64,000 bases of DNA from Paenibacillus sp. UNC499MF (GCF_900107975.1 NZ_FNVF01000003.1:501155-565154); one strand, 5' to 3'; positions 1 to 8,850 are shown, numbered from the stretch's first letter. Numbers and translations: made by a program. Notes: generated by a model from the letters alone, not told the origin.

Positions 1-787
1 TGGCAATGACTCTAACGAGTCCGCCCTGTACCAGCGCGTCGGCAAATCCGCTGAACATAAACATCAGGCCGATTTGCAGCGGAGTAACGCCGAAACGGGC
101 GATCTGAAAATACTGGAAAGTCGCTTCCAGCCCGGCGAGCGAGAAGGTGACAAAGAAGGTCATCACATACAAATAGCCGAGCTTTCCGCGCAGCAGAGAC
201 CAGCGGGACGGCTTGTCCCCCTGCTGTCCCCTGTTTTCCGGCAGCGATTCTGTAAGCTTCAAAAATCCGCCGCAGAAAATACCCGCGGACAAAAGCGCGG
301 CTCCCCAGAACGGGAGTGACAAACTGACCACGCTCAAGGTTCCTCCGATAGCCGGGCCGAAAATAAAACCGAGCCCGATCGACATTCCGACGAAACCCAT
401 CGATTTCGTCCGTTCCTCATGAGTCGTAATATCCGCCACGTAAGCCAGCGCGACTCCGCTAAGCGCTCCCGAGCAGATACCGCCCAATATCCGCGATAAA
501 TAAAGAAGCGGCAGATTCGTTCCCGCCAGCGCGAGCAGAACGAAGGAAATCATGAAGCCGAAAATTCCGGTCAGCAGAACGGGTCTGCGGCCGATTTTAT
601 CCGATAAGCCTCCCCATAAAGGAGAGACCAGGAAGGACATGACGGAGTATATGGAAAGAACCCACCCCAAATGCGTCTGTCCGTTCGGTATCCCGTGCAG
701 CAGCTCGGGCAGGACGGGAATGATCAATCCGAATCCGAGATAGACGGTAAACATCAGCAGCATGATGAACACGACACGCTTGTTCAT
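1..787 (-). CDS. MFS drug/sugar efflux-type transporter (C-terminus beyond window)
   Basis: Secondary transporter of the inner membrane. The visible protein of about 262 residues opens with a hydrophobic segment (MNKRVVFIMLLMFTVYLGFG). Between TM2 and TM3 it carries the MFS motif A as GGLSDKIGRRPVLL. Further hydrophobic stretches follow, consistent with seven or eight of the expected twelve helices before the window edge. The charged central loop (around residues 185-205) is typical of DHA1-type, TetA-like drug:proton antiporters. The ATG at 785-787 starts the open frame and lies 42 bases downstream of the kbaA stop, so the two may be co-transcribed. The substrate cannot be told from this sequence. 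The gene is incomplete at position 1 and no internal stop is seen. Confidence 0.85.
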   Translation of the reverse strand, partial: MNKRVVFIMLLMFTVYLGFGLIIPVLPELLHGIPNGQTHLGWVLSIYSVMSFLVSPLWGGLSDKIGRRPVLLTGIFGFMISFVLLALAGTNLPLLYLSRILGGICSGALSGVALAYVADITTHEERTKSMGFVGMSIGLGFIFGPAIGGTLSVVSLSLPFWGAALLSAGIFCGGFLKLTESLPENRGQQGDKPSRWSLLRGKLGYLYVMTFFVTFSLAGLEATFQYFQIARFGVTPLQIGLMFMFSGFADALVQGGLVRVIA

Positions 788-829
788 ACGATCGGCCCCT
801 TTGGAAGTACTTTGTATCTTGTCTCAGGA

Positions 830-1465
830 TTACGCTTTCTTGACCTGAGCTTTTTTCATCTGTTGGTGTTTCTTCGTGTTCGTCAGCTTGTGGAAAATAA
901 GAATCTGCCACGCGTTGCAGGAAAGCAGGACGAGCGATACATACAGCAGCGAAGTCAGATCGTTAATGCTGAAAGCCGGGAGCATCTCCAGGCAGGTGAC
1001 CACGATTATAAAAAACAGCGTCGGAATCCTGGCCGAAGCATTGGTCAGTTTCACCTTCACCTGCGAAACGATCAAAGCCGCCGCGACGATCAGAACCGGA
1101 ATGCCGGCATACATCGCCAGGCTCTCCTTTCCTTCCGCAAAGCTTTGGTAACGCAGGAAAAACAAGTTCGCGATAGCCATAACGATAAAGAAAAGCTGAA
1201 GGCCCGACCAGGCGCCTTTGCGGTTGCGGAGAATTCCGATCATGTAGTAGTTGGTCATCAGGTAAGCGAAATATCCGACCACGCTGATCAGACACATGGT
1301 AAGTGTCGCCATAATAATCATAGAAAATTCACTTGCGCCGCTCACCGCGACGTCCATGGACACAAAGTCCGGGAAAATCGCCTTGCCGATTCCCCAGACG
1401 GCAATACCGAGAACAAGCCCGCCCAACATCGTGGACCAGAACAGAAACAGCATCGGTTTTAACAT
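830..1465 (-). CDS. kbaA: KbaA-like KinB signalling pathway activation protein
   Basis: Integral membrane protein of 211 aa with about six hydrophobic helices and a basic C-terminal tail. From recalled family features it matches B. subtilis KbaA: a mid-protein stretch with NYYMIGILRNRKGAWSGLQ, a basic VKVKLTNASARIP loop, then VVTCLEMLPAFSIND and LSCNAWQILIFHKL near the end. KbaA is needed for activity of the sporulation kinase KinB, which feeds the Spo0F/Spo0A phosphorelay. The start has a good Shine-Dalgarno (AAGGAG) 8 bases upstream. The gene follows yisL across a weak hairpin and precedes an MFS gene. Its presence supports a spore-forming host. Confidence 0.82.
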   Translation of the reverse strand: MLKPMLFLFWSTMLGGLVLGIAVWGIGKAIFPDFVSMDVAVSGASEFSMIIMATLTMCLISVVGYFAYLMTNYYMIGILRNRKGAWSGLQLFFIVMAIANLFFLRYQSFAEGKESLAMYAGIPVLIVAAALIVSQVKVKLTNASARIPTLFFIIVVTCLEMLPAFSINDLTSLLYVSLVLLSCNAWQILIFHKLTNTKKHQQMKKAQVKKA

Positions 1466-1492
1466 GATCTCTCTCCTTAACCGGATACACGG

Positions 1493-1525
1493 ACAAAACC
1501 GTCCCCCATTCAGGCAGGGACGGTT
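1493..1525 (-). terminator. Weak hairpin between yisL and kbaA
   Basis: On the minus strand AACCGTCCC pairs with GGGACGGTT across a short loop and is followed by TTTTGT. The U-run is short, so it may only attenuate read-through from yisL into kbaA. Confidence 0.5.
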
Positions 1526-1544
1526 CTACCGCTTTTTCGTTTAC

Positions 1545-1898
1545 TTAAAATATTCCGTAGCCGAGAAGCACGACGATCAGGATCAGAACCGCCCAGACGA
1601 CAAAAAGAATCTTGGTGGAAGATTCCTTGCCTTGCCCTCTTTTCATGCGGCCGAGAATCATTTCCATCAACCCGATTACAACGATGGCGATAATTCCCTT
1701 CACCACGTACTTGACCGGGAAGCCGTAGCCGATCAGCATGCCGATTCCGGAAACCAGCATAATCAGGTAGAACAATCTGAGGAGCATCGGAGTAATTTTC
1801 TGACGGTAAAAAATGGCGCTTACCACAAACAGGATGATGATGAATGCCCACGATCCCGCATGCGACTGGTGAAAAATGTTTAACAACTTGTCTGACAT
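1545..1898 (-). CDS. yisL: YisL (DUF1516) family membrane protein
   Basis: Small membrane protein of 117 aa with four hydrophobic segments. Family-like features are the segment MLLRLFYLIMLVSGIGMLIGYG, the stretch IIAIVVIGLMEMILGRMKRGQ and a final VVWAVLILIVVLLGYGIF. It matches the DUF1516/YisL family of Bacillales, whose function is unknown. A strong Shine-Dalgarno (GGAGGA) precedes the ATG by 6 bases, and a sigma-A promoter lies just upstream (1952-1980). kbaA follows 79 bases downstream across a weak hairpin. The assignment rests on recalled family resemblance. Confidence 0.8.
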   Translation of the reverse strand: MSDKLLNIFHQSHAGSWAFIIILFVVSAIFYRQKITPMLLRLFYLIMLVSGIGMLIGYGFPVKYVVKGIIAIVVIGLMEMILGRMKRGQGKESSTKILFVVWAVLILIVVLLGYGIF

Positions 1899-1951
1899 GT
1901 CGATTCCTCCATGTTCGTATATGTATTCCTTGTAGACGCAGCAACGCCCTT

Positions 1952-1980
1952 ATCATATCAAGCCGACCGAGGGTTTACAA
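1952..1980 (-). promoter_or_regulatory. Sigma-A promoter of yisL
   Basis: Minus-strand -35 TTGTAA (1975-1980), a 17-base spacer and -10 TATGAT (1952-1957) sit about 55 bases before the yisL ATG. A perfect 12-base palindrome GACACTAGTGTC lies at 2010-2021, about 30 bases upstream of the -35. Confidence 0.65.
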
Positions 1981-2145
1981 GGTCTTAGGGACAATAACCC
2001 GCCCAATAAGACACTAGTGTCGGAAAGTGTTCACAAAACTTTGAACGGGAAAGGGGCGAAAAAAAAACCTTGTGAAACGGACAGATTCCCGCATCAAGCA
2101 GGATATCCGCCGGAACGCAAGGGTCCGAATTCCATGAAAATAATA

Positions 2146-3132
2146 TCAGCTCAGAACGACCGGCTTGCCCGCCCGCGCCGATTCGTACGCGGCCAGGCCG
2201 ACGGCCGCCGCTTTAAGTCCGTCTTCACCGGTGACCGGTACGGGCTTCCCGCCGAGAAGAGCATCGACGAATCCTCTGAGCATGTATTCGTCCATATCGT
2301 CTCCCCAGTAGCTCCATTGGGCCTTGCCGGTAACATCGCTGAAAACTTCGTTTTTCTGCGCGAAGGAATCGATGGAAATAACCCCTTTCGTCCCGGTAAT
2401 TTCCATCGTTACATCGCCCCAGGTCGGGAACGATTTGCTGCGGGACCAGCTCGGATCCAGCACGGCAAAGACGCCGTTCCCGAACCTTACGTGCACCATG
2501 CCGGCATCGTCGATATCTAGGTCGTGGAAGCGGGTATCCGCATAGGCGAACACTTCCCGGACATCGCTGCCGAGGAACCAGCGCATCAAGTCCATCACGT
2601 GAACCGTATGGTCGAACACGGCCCCTCCTCCGGAGAGTTTCTTGTCGACGAACCATCCGCCCGGCATGCTGCCGCGGTTCGTTCCCTTGATGGCGATAAT
2701 CTCGCCGATTTCCCCGCGGTCGACAGCTTCTTTGGCCTGCACGACAGCCGGTATGTAACGGCACGGAAACGCTGTCATCAGCTGCACGCCATTGTCCTTG
2801 CAAACCGCAATCATCTCTTCCATTTCAGCCGTGGAGATGCCCAGCGGCTTCTCGCACAGGATATGCTTCCCGGCTTTTGCGGCGGCAATCGTCAGTTCCG
2901 CGTGGCGGGAATTCTCGGAGCAGATGACAACGGCATCTATGCCGGTTTTCAGCAGCTCTTCCGCCGTGCCGTAGTAGGAGATCCCGTAAGTTTCCGTAAG
3001 TTTGGCGACACGTTCCTTCTCTTCGTCGGCAATTCCGGCAACCTCAACCTCCGGCATGGCATTCAATGCGTTAAAATACGAAAACGCGTGGCCGTGAGCA
3101 AAGCTGATCATTCCGATTTTGAGCTTACGCAT
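2146..3132 (-). CDS. Gfo/Idh/MocA family oxidoreductase (downstream copy)
   Basis: Predicted NAD(P)-dependent sugar or polyol dehydrogenase of 328 aa. The N-terminal Rossmann domain (residues 1-120) contains VVICSENSRHAE and the family signature ILCEKPLG, whose EKP lysine is the usual catalytic or cofactor residue. The C-terminal alpha/beta domain has the GGAVFDHTVHVMDLMRW motif (G-G-x3-D-x2-x-H) that supplies the substrate-side Asp/His. The ATG at 3132 is chosen because AGGAGG lies 8 bases upstream; an in-frame TTG at 3138 is less well placed. It overlaps the end of the other Gfo/Idh gene by 8 bases, so the two are translationally coupled and probably act on related substrates. Substrate is unknown. 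Confidence 0.85.
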   Translation of the reverse strand: MRKLKIGMISFAHGHAFSYFNALNAMPEVEVAGIADEEKERVAKLTETYGISYYGTAEELLKTGIDAVVICSENSRHAELTIAAAKAGKHILCEKPLGISTAEMEEMIAVCKDNGVQLMTAFPCRYIPAVVQAKEAVDRGEIGEIIAIKGTNRGSMPGGWFVDKKLSGGGAVFDHTVHVMDLMRWFLGSDVREVFAYADTRFHDLDIDDAGMVHVRFGNGVFAVLDPSWSRSKSFPTWGDVTMEITGTKGVISIDSFAQKNEVFSDVTGKAQWSYWGDDMDEYMLRGFVDALLGGKPVPVTGEDGLKAAAVGLAAYESARAGKPVVLS

Positions 3133-4129
3133 GGGCAATCCCTCCTTTTAGCGGCAGACGGACAGGCTGTCCCGTACGAGCGGATTCGAGAGCGGCCAGC
3201 ACGATTTCGAGAGCGCGCAGCGCGTCTTCCGCCGTAACGAGCGGCTCCTTGTCTTCGCGGATGCAGGTGATAAAATGCTCCAGCTCGTAGTAATAAGGGT
3301 CTTGATAAGACGGGCTTTTCGGTACCTGCACCCTGCTTGCCGATGCCTTCGCCGCTCCCTTCCGCAGCAGCTTCAGGGAATTCGAATCCCCGCTGTTCAT
3401 CCGGATAATGCCGGATTTACCGGCGAATTCGGCGGCTGTCGAGAAGGCTCCCGGATACCCCCAGTGGCCTTCAAGGTTCGCGATGGCGCCGCTTTCAAAA
3501 CGCAGGGTCACAAGAGCGTAATCCTGGTCGGCGCTGCGCCGGTTGAGGGCGAACACTTCCCGCACTTCGCCGTACGCCCAGCGGGCAAAGTCGATATCGT
3601 GAATCATCATGTCCATGATGACGCCGTGACTTTTGTCAAAATCGTTGTACCAGTCCTTGGCGGTTCCCGGATGCGAGCCTACCCGCTTCAAATGAGCCAC
3701 TCCCGGTTCTCCGGCCGCTCCTGAATCCAGTTTGCGCTTGAGATCGGCATATTCCGGGAAGAAACGGACCACATGGCCGATGAACAGACGCACGCCCTTC
3801 TCTTGGCAGTAAGATATCATCTCTTCGGCATCTTCCAGCGTCAGGGCGATCGGTTTTTCGCAGATCACATGCTTGCCCAGATCCGCCGCTTTCATGACGT
3901 ATTCTTTGTGCAGGTGGGTCGGCAGCGCGATGCTTACCGCATCGATCTCCGCCTCCGCCATCATGTCCTCGAAAGAAAAGTACGCGATCGTCTCCAAGTG
4001 TCCGGCAAGATCCCGGGCCGTTTCCCGGTCGAGATCGCATACGCCGGTTAATTCGACTCCCGGCAGCAGACTGTAATCCGTTCCGTGAACGGTCCCCATT
4101 GTTCCGCAGCCAACTACGGCGACTTTCAT
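3125..4129 (-). CDS. Gfo/Idh/MocA family oxidoreductase (upstream copy)
   Basis: Predicted NAD(P)-dependent dehydrogenase of 334 aa. It begins with a Rossmann glycine motif (VVGCGTMGTVHG), followed by SIALPTHLHKEY, then the signature VICEKPIAL. The C-terminal domain holds GVIMDMMIHDIDFARW, the conserved Asp/His substrate pocket. A strong AGGAG Shine-Dalgarno precedes the ATG. It is the first gene of a two-gene operon with the 2146-3132 paralog. Promoter and palindrome at 4158-4188 lie directly upstream. Such pairs often oxidise and re-reduce different positions of inositols, hexuronates or similar sugars; which one applies here cannot be seen. Confidence 0.86.
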   Translation of the reverse strand: MKVAVVGCGTMGTVHGTDYSLLPGVELTGVCDLDRETARDLAGHLETIAYFSFEDMMAEAEIDAVSIALPTHLHKEYVMKAADLGKHVICEKPIALTLEDAEEMISYCQEKGVRLFIGHVVRFFPEYADLKRKLDSGAAGEPGVAHLKRVGSHPGTAKDWYNDFDKSHGVIMDMMIHDIDFARWAYGEVREVFALNRRSADQDYALVTLRFESGAIANLEGHWGYPGAFSTAAEFAGKSGIIRMNSGDSNSLKLLRKGAAKASASRVQVPKSPSYQDPYYYELEHFITCIREDKEPLVTAEDALRALEIVLAALESARTGQPVRLPLKGGIAHA

Positions 4130-4157
4130 GCTTGTTCTCCTCTCCCTGAAGCAAAAT

Positions 4158-4188
4158 CTGTGCGAAGCGCACAGCTTCTTTCATTATA
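4158..4188 (-). promoter_or_regulatory. -10 box and start-site palindrome of the Gfo/Idh operon
   Basis: Minus-strand TATAAT at 4183-4188. Immediately downstream, at about +2 to +18, is CTGTGCG-N3-CGCACAG (4158-4174) with perfect 7-base arms. The position suits a repressor operator or a 5' mRNA hairpin. A convincing -35 was not found. Confidence 0.5.
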
Positions 4189-4222
4189 TAGGATGGGAGG
4201 AAGCCATAAAATGTCTCTTTCT

Positions 4223-5488
4223 TTAGGAAGCGGATATTTTTTCCTGACTGATATGCTGGAGCCGTTTGGCAGGAGGTGTGTGGCGGGGCCTGTCGAACCG
4301 GAAGAGCCGATCCCCCGGATGCTTTAAGCCTTTCAGCCGGTTTACAATCATCTCTGCGCCGAGCACGGAGTATACCGTTCCGTTCCCGCCGTATACGAGT
4401 GAGAACACACTGTTTGGAAATCCGTCCTGTGCCCCGATGAGCGGGTACCCGTCATGAGTTTCGCCGAATACGGCCGCCCAAGCAAATTCCGCTTGAAGAT
4501 CAAGCTCCGGAAACAAGGCTCTCGCTTTGTCCAGCAAAATATCCTTCTTGACTGCAAGTCGGTTTATCCGTTCCTCTCCGGAAAGCATGTCCTCGTCTTC
4601 ACCTCCGACAATAACCCGTCCGTCCGCCGTTGTCCGCATATATAAATAAGGGCGGGCCGTCTCCCAAATCATACATTCCTTGTACCATCCGGGAAATTCC
4701 CCCAGGGGTTGAGATGCGATCGCATAAGAGGCGAGAAGTTTGGCGTTGCGGTTGCGCTTCATTTCCTGGGTTTCATATCCCGTCGAATAGACCGCATACT
4801 TCGCCCGTATCCGCCGCCGTTCTTTCGTATAAAAAACCGAGCCGCCCTCCGTCTCCAGCCGCGAATCGATTTCGGTCCGGGCATAGACCCTCATTCCTCT
4901 TGCAGCCGAGACATCGATAAGCCCGTTTACGCAGGCGTACGGATTAATGGCCGCATCACCGGATGCCAGGATAGCTCCGGGTTTTGTGAAGGGGAATTTA
5001 TCCGTTATATCGCCCGGATTCAAGTATTTCACTTTAAATCCGTATCTGCTCAATGTCCTGTACTCTTCCTCCAGCATCGGCAAATCCGCTTCATTGGAAG
5101 CCAGGTAAAGAGATTCCCGGGGCTGAAACTGGGCATCAATCCCTTCTTCTTCGCAAATCCGCCCCAACTTGCGGACCGCTTCCTCGCAAAGCTTATAGAA
5201 GGCCACCCCATTCTCTTCCCCATAGGTGTGAATGCAGCTCGTTAAGGTTTTATCGTTGAAAAATTGAATGAGGCCGGTATTCGCCATCGTGCTGCCGCCC
5301 GCGATTTCCCTTGAATCTACAAGTACGGTATCGAATCCGGCCTTAGTAAGCATGTAGGCACTCATAGCCCCGGACATTCCGCTTCCTATAACAAGAACTT
5401 CGCATGCGATATCTTTCTCTAATTGAGGATACGGCTTGATTTCGCCGCCGATATGCGGCCATAGTGGTTTGCCTGTAGTCAGATCCAT
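4223..5488 (-). CDS. FAD-dependent amine/amino-acid-type oxidoreductase (DAO family), copy 1
   Basis: Flavoprotein oxidoreductase of 421 aa in the D-amino-acid-oxidase-like (DAO) superfamily. The N-terminal FAD-binding motif is VIGSGMSGAMSAYML followed by VLVDSREIAGGSTMANTG, which closes the dinucleotide fold. Near the C-terminus GETHDGYPLIGAQDG and VYGGNGTVYSVLGAEM are the usual FAD-contacting segments of glycine-oxidase and PuuB-like enzymes. No Rieske or other extra domain is visible. The next gene upstream (5738-6958) is a close paralog with the same architecture and the same opening (TGxPxWPH). AAGGAG lies 8 bases before the ATG. The substrate is unknown; an oxidised amine or N-methyl compound would be typical. 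Confidence 0.82.
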   Translation of the reverse strand: MDLTTGKPLWPHIGGEIKPYPQLEKDIACEVLVIGSGMSGAMSAYMLTKAGFDTVLVDSREIAGGSTMANTGLIQFFNDKTLTSCIHTYGEENGVAFYKLCEEAVRKLGRICEEEGIDAQFQPRESLYLASNEADLPMLEEEYRTLSRYGFKVKYLNPGDITDKFPFTKPGAILASGDAAINPYACVNGLIDVSAARGMRVYARTEIDSRLETEGGSVFYTKERRRIRAKYAVYSTGYETQEMKRNRNAKLLASYAIASQPLGEFPGWYKECMIWETARPYLYMRTTADGRVIVGGEDEDMLSGEERINRLAVKKDILLDKARALFPELDLQAEFAWAAVFGETHDGYPLIGAQDGFPNSVFSLVYGGNGTVYSVLGAEMIVNRLKGLKHPGDRLFRFDRPRHTPPAKRLQHISQEKISAS

Positions 5489-5594
5489 GGTTTCAAGGCT
5501 CCTTGTCGTCTGTACTGTTTACCGTTCACTACCCCATTCCGGAAAAGTCCTAACTGGAAACCAATTCCTGTTCTCGTTTCCATCAAAATAAGAC

Positions 5595-5626
5595 AAAAAG
5601 CCCGCCTCGTATTTTCACGAGGCGGA
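5595..5626 (-). terminator. Terminator after FAD oxidoreductase copy 2
   Basis: Minus-strand CCGCCTCGT pairs with ACGAGGCGG across a short loop and is followed by GCTTTTTG. It separates the two FAD oxidoreductase genes transcriptionally. Confidence 0.75.
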
Positions 5627-5737
5627 CCTTGCCGAATATGGGAAGGGTAGAGCCATTGAAGTGCCTGTATTTATTAAGGATTAAGAAAAGATTACGTTTG
5701 GAGCAGCCGATGCCGATGCCGATGCCGCACCCGCACT

Positions 5738-6958
5738 TTAATTTATGCCCGATCTCTTTCTATCAAAACGGAATAATGCTTCTCCGGGATGAGGGCGTCC
5801 TGTTGCACGGGCGGCGATGATCTCGGCCCCCAGAACCGAGTACACGATCCCGTTCCCTCCGTACCCCAGGGAAAACTGGCTGTTCGGAAAACCCGGCTGG
5901 GTGCCGATCATCGGATAACCGTCATGAGTCGCCCCGAAGATACCCGCCCATGCGTATTCCGCCTGAAGATCCAGATGAGGGAAAAGTTCCTTCGCTTTTT
6001 GCAGCAAAACGTCTTTTTTTACCCTCAGTCGCTTGGCTCTCTCTTCTTCTGACATTAGTCTCTCATCCTCTCCCCCGATTATAACCCTTCCGTCTCCGGT
6101 GGTACGCATATACAGGTAAGGGCGGGCCGTCTCCCAGATCATACATTCCTTATGCCAGCCCGTTATTTCCTGAAGTGGTTTTGTCACGAGAGCGTAGGTG
6201 GTGAGCAGCTTCGCGTTCGGATTTCTTCTTATTTCCTGGGCTTCGTGTCCGGTGGAGTAGACGGCCCGGCGAGTACGGATGCGGCAGCGGTTCCGGGTCG
6301 TGAATACGATCCCGTCCTTGGTATCCACACGGGAAACGATTTCGGTTCCCGTATACACCTTCATCCCCTTGGCAGCCGAAGCCGCTATCAAGCCGTGCAC
6401 AAAAGCATAGGGATTAATGGCGCTCCCTTCGGGGGTAAGGATGGCTCCCGGTTTTGTAAATGAGAATTTATTCGCAATCCGTCCGGGCGTTAAATATTCG
6501 GCTTGAATACCGTATTTCACCAAAGTCCGGTATTCCTCCAGAAGCATGGGCACATCTTTCTCATCCGAAGCCAGGTACAGCGAATCCCTCTGCATAAAGT
6601 GAGTATCCAGCTTCTCCGCACGGCAGATCTCCCCAAGGATCCGGACCGCTTCTACGCACAAGTTGTAAAAAGCGACGCCGTTTTCTTCTCCGAATGTATG
6701 GATGCAGCTCGTCAAGGGTTTATCGTTGAACACATGGACAATTCCCGTGTTGACTGCCGTACTCCCTCCGGCGATATCCCGGCTGTCCACCAGCACGGGA
6801 GTGAATCCCTCCTGGATTAGCCTGTAAGCCGCGAGCGCACCGGACATTCCCCCTCCGATGATAAGAATCTCGCATTCGGTATCTCTTTCGAGTTTCGGAT
6901 ACCGGGCGGTTTCCGGTTGAACATGCGGCCAGTAAGGCTCTCCTGTAATGAGGTTCAT
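5738..6958 (-). CDS. FAD-dependent amine/amino-acid-type oxidoreductase (DAO family), copy 2
   Basis: Paralog of the 4223-5488 gene, 406 aa, sharing the FAD motif (IIGGGMSGALAAYRL, then VDSRDIAGGSTAVNTG) and the C-terminal GATHDGYPMIGTQPG and GYGGNGIVYSVLGAEI segments. The longest open frame starts at 7066, but the ATG at 6958 is chosen. It gives the same N-terminus as copy 1 (MNLITGEPYWPH) and has a GGGGGG Shine-Dalgarno about 9 bases upstream. A terminator separates the copies, so they are probably expressed separately, arguing for diverged substrates or regulation. Nothing in the sequence fixes the substrate. Confidence 0.82.
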   Translation of the reverse strand: MNLITGEPYWPHVQPETARYPKLERDTECEILIIGGGMSGALAAYRLIQEGFTPVLVDSRDIAGGSTAVNTGIVHVFNDKPLTSCIHTFGEENGVAFYNLCVEAVRILGEICRAEKLDTHFMQRDSLYLASDEKDVPMLLEEYRTLVKYGIQAEYLTPGRIANKFSFTKPGAILTPEGSAINPYAFVHGLIAASAAKGMKVYTGTEIVSRVDTKDGIVFTTRNRCRIRTRRAVYSTGHEAQEIRRNPNAKLLTTYALVTKPLQEITGWHKECMIWETARPYLYMRTTGDGRVIIGGEDERLMSEEERAKRLRVKKDVLLQKAKELFPHLDLQAEYAWAGIFGATHDGYPMIGTQPGFPNSQFSLGYGGNGIVYSVLGAEIIAARATGRPHPGEALFRFDRKRSGIN

Positions 6959-7096
6959 ACGGCCATGCCCCCCTTTCTTTTGAAATCGGCGTATTCGCGC
7001 GTGCCGCGGTTTCCGGGTCGGAATCGTTCTGAAAGCGGCTATAAAGTTATTCTTTATTATGCCCATCTCGGGAACCCTCTACCTTTTAAAGACGGC

Positions 7097-7137
7097 AAGA
7101 AAAAACCGCCTGACGCAGCATCTGCATCAGACGGTTA
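7097..7137 (-). terminator. Terminator of the ba3 oxidase operon
   Basis: Minus-strand AACCGTCTGATGCAG pairs with CTGCGTCAGGCGGTT around a 3-base loop, followed by a T-run, directly after the subunit I stop. Confidence 0.85.
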
Positions 7138-7147
7138 TTTTTCATTT

Positions 7148-8821
7148 TTACCAGGTTACAAAAGGGATCGAGCCCGGCGTATCTCCGCCCATCATCTGGG
7201 CGACCGGTATCGTATACGCGACTAGAATCAGGACGGCGGTAACGCCGAGCCAGAGTCCCCAGCGCTCGAACAGCTTCGGAGTCGGCTCCGATGCGTCCCG
7301 CACTTCGCCGAGCGGGTATTCCGTCTCGCCTTTAGGCGAACGCATAAGCGCGACGACATTATAGATCATCAGCACCACGGCTACGAAAAGAATCATGCCG
7401 CCGATCGCCATCGCAACGTGGTACGGCATCCACAGCACCGTGTCGGGATGGTTCTCGTACGTCGTGTACGCGGTGCGGCGGGGCGAGCCGAGCAGGCCGA
7501 CCGTATGCATGGAGCCCGACATGAAGAACATGCCGACGCACCACAGAATCGTCTGCCAAATCCCCAGCTTGTGCAGTCTTGGCGTCAGCTGCCGGCCGGT
7601 GATCGACGGGATGAGCCAATACGTAATCCCGAAGAAGGTGAGCGCCACGCTCGTCGCGACGGTCAGATGAAAGTGCCCCGTTACCCAGAGGGTATTGTGC
7701 ACGACCTGGTTCATCTGATTGCTGGCATTGATGATCCCGCCCGCTCCCGCCGGGATGAAGACCAGCATACCCATAAACGGAGCGAAGAAGCGGACGTCTT
7801 TCCAGGGGAGGAACTTAAACCAGCCGAACAGGCCTTTGGCCCCTTTTTCCCTGCCGGTCGTTTCAAACGTGGCGAACAGCGAGAACGCCGTCATCAACGA
7901 AGGCACGATAACCATGAAGGTCAATATAACCTGGAGAAACTTCCAGAACGAGCTGATTCCGGGTTCCGTCAGCTGATGGTGGAATCCGACCGGAATCGAG
8001 AACAGCAGAAACAAGATGAACGAAAGCCGGGCAAGCGCATCGCTGAATATTTTGCCGCCGATCACTTTCGGAATAATCGTATACCAGCAAATATAGGCGG
8101 GCAGCAGCCAGAAGTAAACGAGCGGATGGCCGAAGTACCAGAACAAGGTCCGGCTCAGCAGGACGTTTACGGTGTCAACCCAGCCGAACGACCAGGGAAT
8201 CAGCTGAAGCAGAATTTCCGCCGCCACGCCGATGGTCGCCACCTGCCAGAGCAGCATCGTAATGACCGCCATGAAGGAAAACAACGGCGAAAGCTGTCCT
8301 TTATGCGTCCGCTTCCAGAAGCGGTAATTGATGAAGATGCCGAAGCCGCTCATCCAGCTTCCGACGACTACCATAGTCAAAGCGATGTAAAAATAGGGCG
8401 ACGCTTTAAGGGGAGCATAGAACGTGTACAGCACGGACGCCTTATTGAGCAGGATAAAAACCGTTCCCAGCGCCGTTCCGCCCGCCATCAGGCCGAATCC
8501 GAGCCAGCCGAGGCGCCGCGGGAGCGGCAGCAGCTCGCCTCCGAGCGTTTTGGAAATACCGGAATACAGGAATCCGATAATGAAAAAGGTTGTAAAAATG
8601 AGTGCCATGAGCACGCCGTGAGCCGTCAGAAGCTGATAATAGCCGATCCCGGCGGGCAGTTTGACCATGCCTCCGCGGACCAGGCCCTGCAGCACTCCGG
8701 CGATGCCTCCGAGAAGAAGCGCGCCGAAAGCGAATAAAATGTGAGCGAGAACGAGCTTGCTGTCTTTCGGACTAAAAGAAACGGAGGCTTGCCGCGCGGG
8801 CTGCGTTTCGGTTCCGTTCAT
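7148..8821 (-). CDS. cbaA: ba3-type cytochrome c oxidase subunit I
   Basis: Catalytic subunit of a B-family heme-copper oxidase, 557 aa, about 13 membrane helices. It reduces O2 to water and pumps protons. Visible ligands are the low-spin heme His in LLTAHGVLMALIF, the CuB His with the cross-linked Tyr in FGHPLVYFWLLPAY, the CuB His pair in VGFHHQLTEPG, and the heme His pair in VTGHFHLTVA. HPLVYFWLLP, rather than HPEVY, marks the B (ba3) family. AAGGAAG precedes the ATG. It is the last gene of a minus-strand operon after subunits IIa and II and ends at a clear terminator. The window also holds an A-family quinol oxidase (qox). Confidence 0.93.
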   Translation of the reverse strand: MNGTETQPARQASVSFSPKDSKLVLAHILFAFGALLLGGIAGVLQGLVRGGMVKLPAGIGYYQLLTAHGVLMALIFTTFFIIGFLYSGISKTLGGELLPLPRRLGWLGFGLMAGGTALGTVFILLNKASVLYTFYAPLKASPYFYIALTMVVVGSWMSGFGIFINYRFWKRTHKGQLSPLFSFMAVITMLLWQVATIGVAAEILLQLIPWSFGWVDTVNVLLSRTLFWYFGHPLVYFWLLPAYICWYTIIPKVIGGKIFSDALARLSFILFLLFSIPVGFHHQLTEPGISSFWKFLQVILTFMVIVPSLMTAFSLFATFETTGREKGAKGLFGWFKFLPWKDVRFFAPFMGMLVFIPAGAGGIINASNQMNQVVHNTLWVTGHFHLTVATSVALTFFGITYWLIPSITGRQLTPRLHKLGIWQTILWCVGMFFMSGSMHTVGLLGSPRRTAYTTYENHPDTVLWMPYHVAMAIGGMILFVAVVLMIYNVVALMRSPKGETEYPLGEVRDASEPTPKLFERWGLWLGVTAVLILVAYTIPVAQMMGGDTPGSIPFVTW

Positions 8822-8850
8822 ACATAACGACTTCCTTTCTGCCGGTGGGT

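Noticed and set aside
7418-8737. A 439-codon plus-strand open frame
   Set aside because: Exactly antisense to the cytochrome oxidase subunit I gene; Arg/Gln/Glu-rich composition with no motif is typical of a high-GC shadow.
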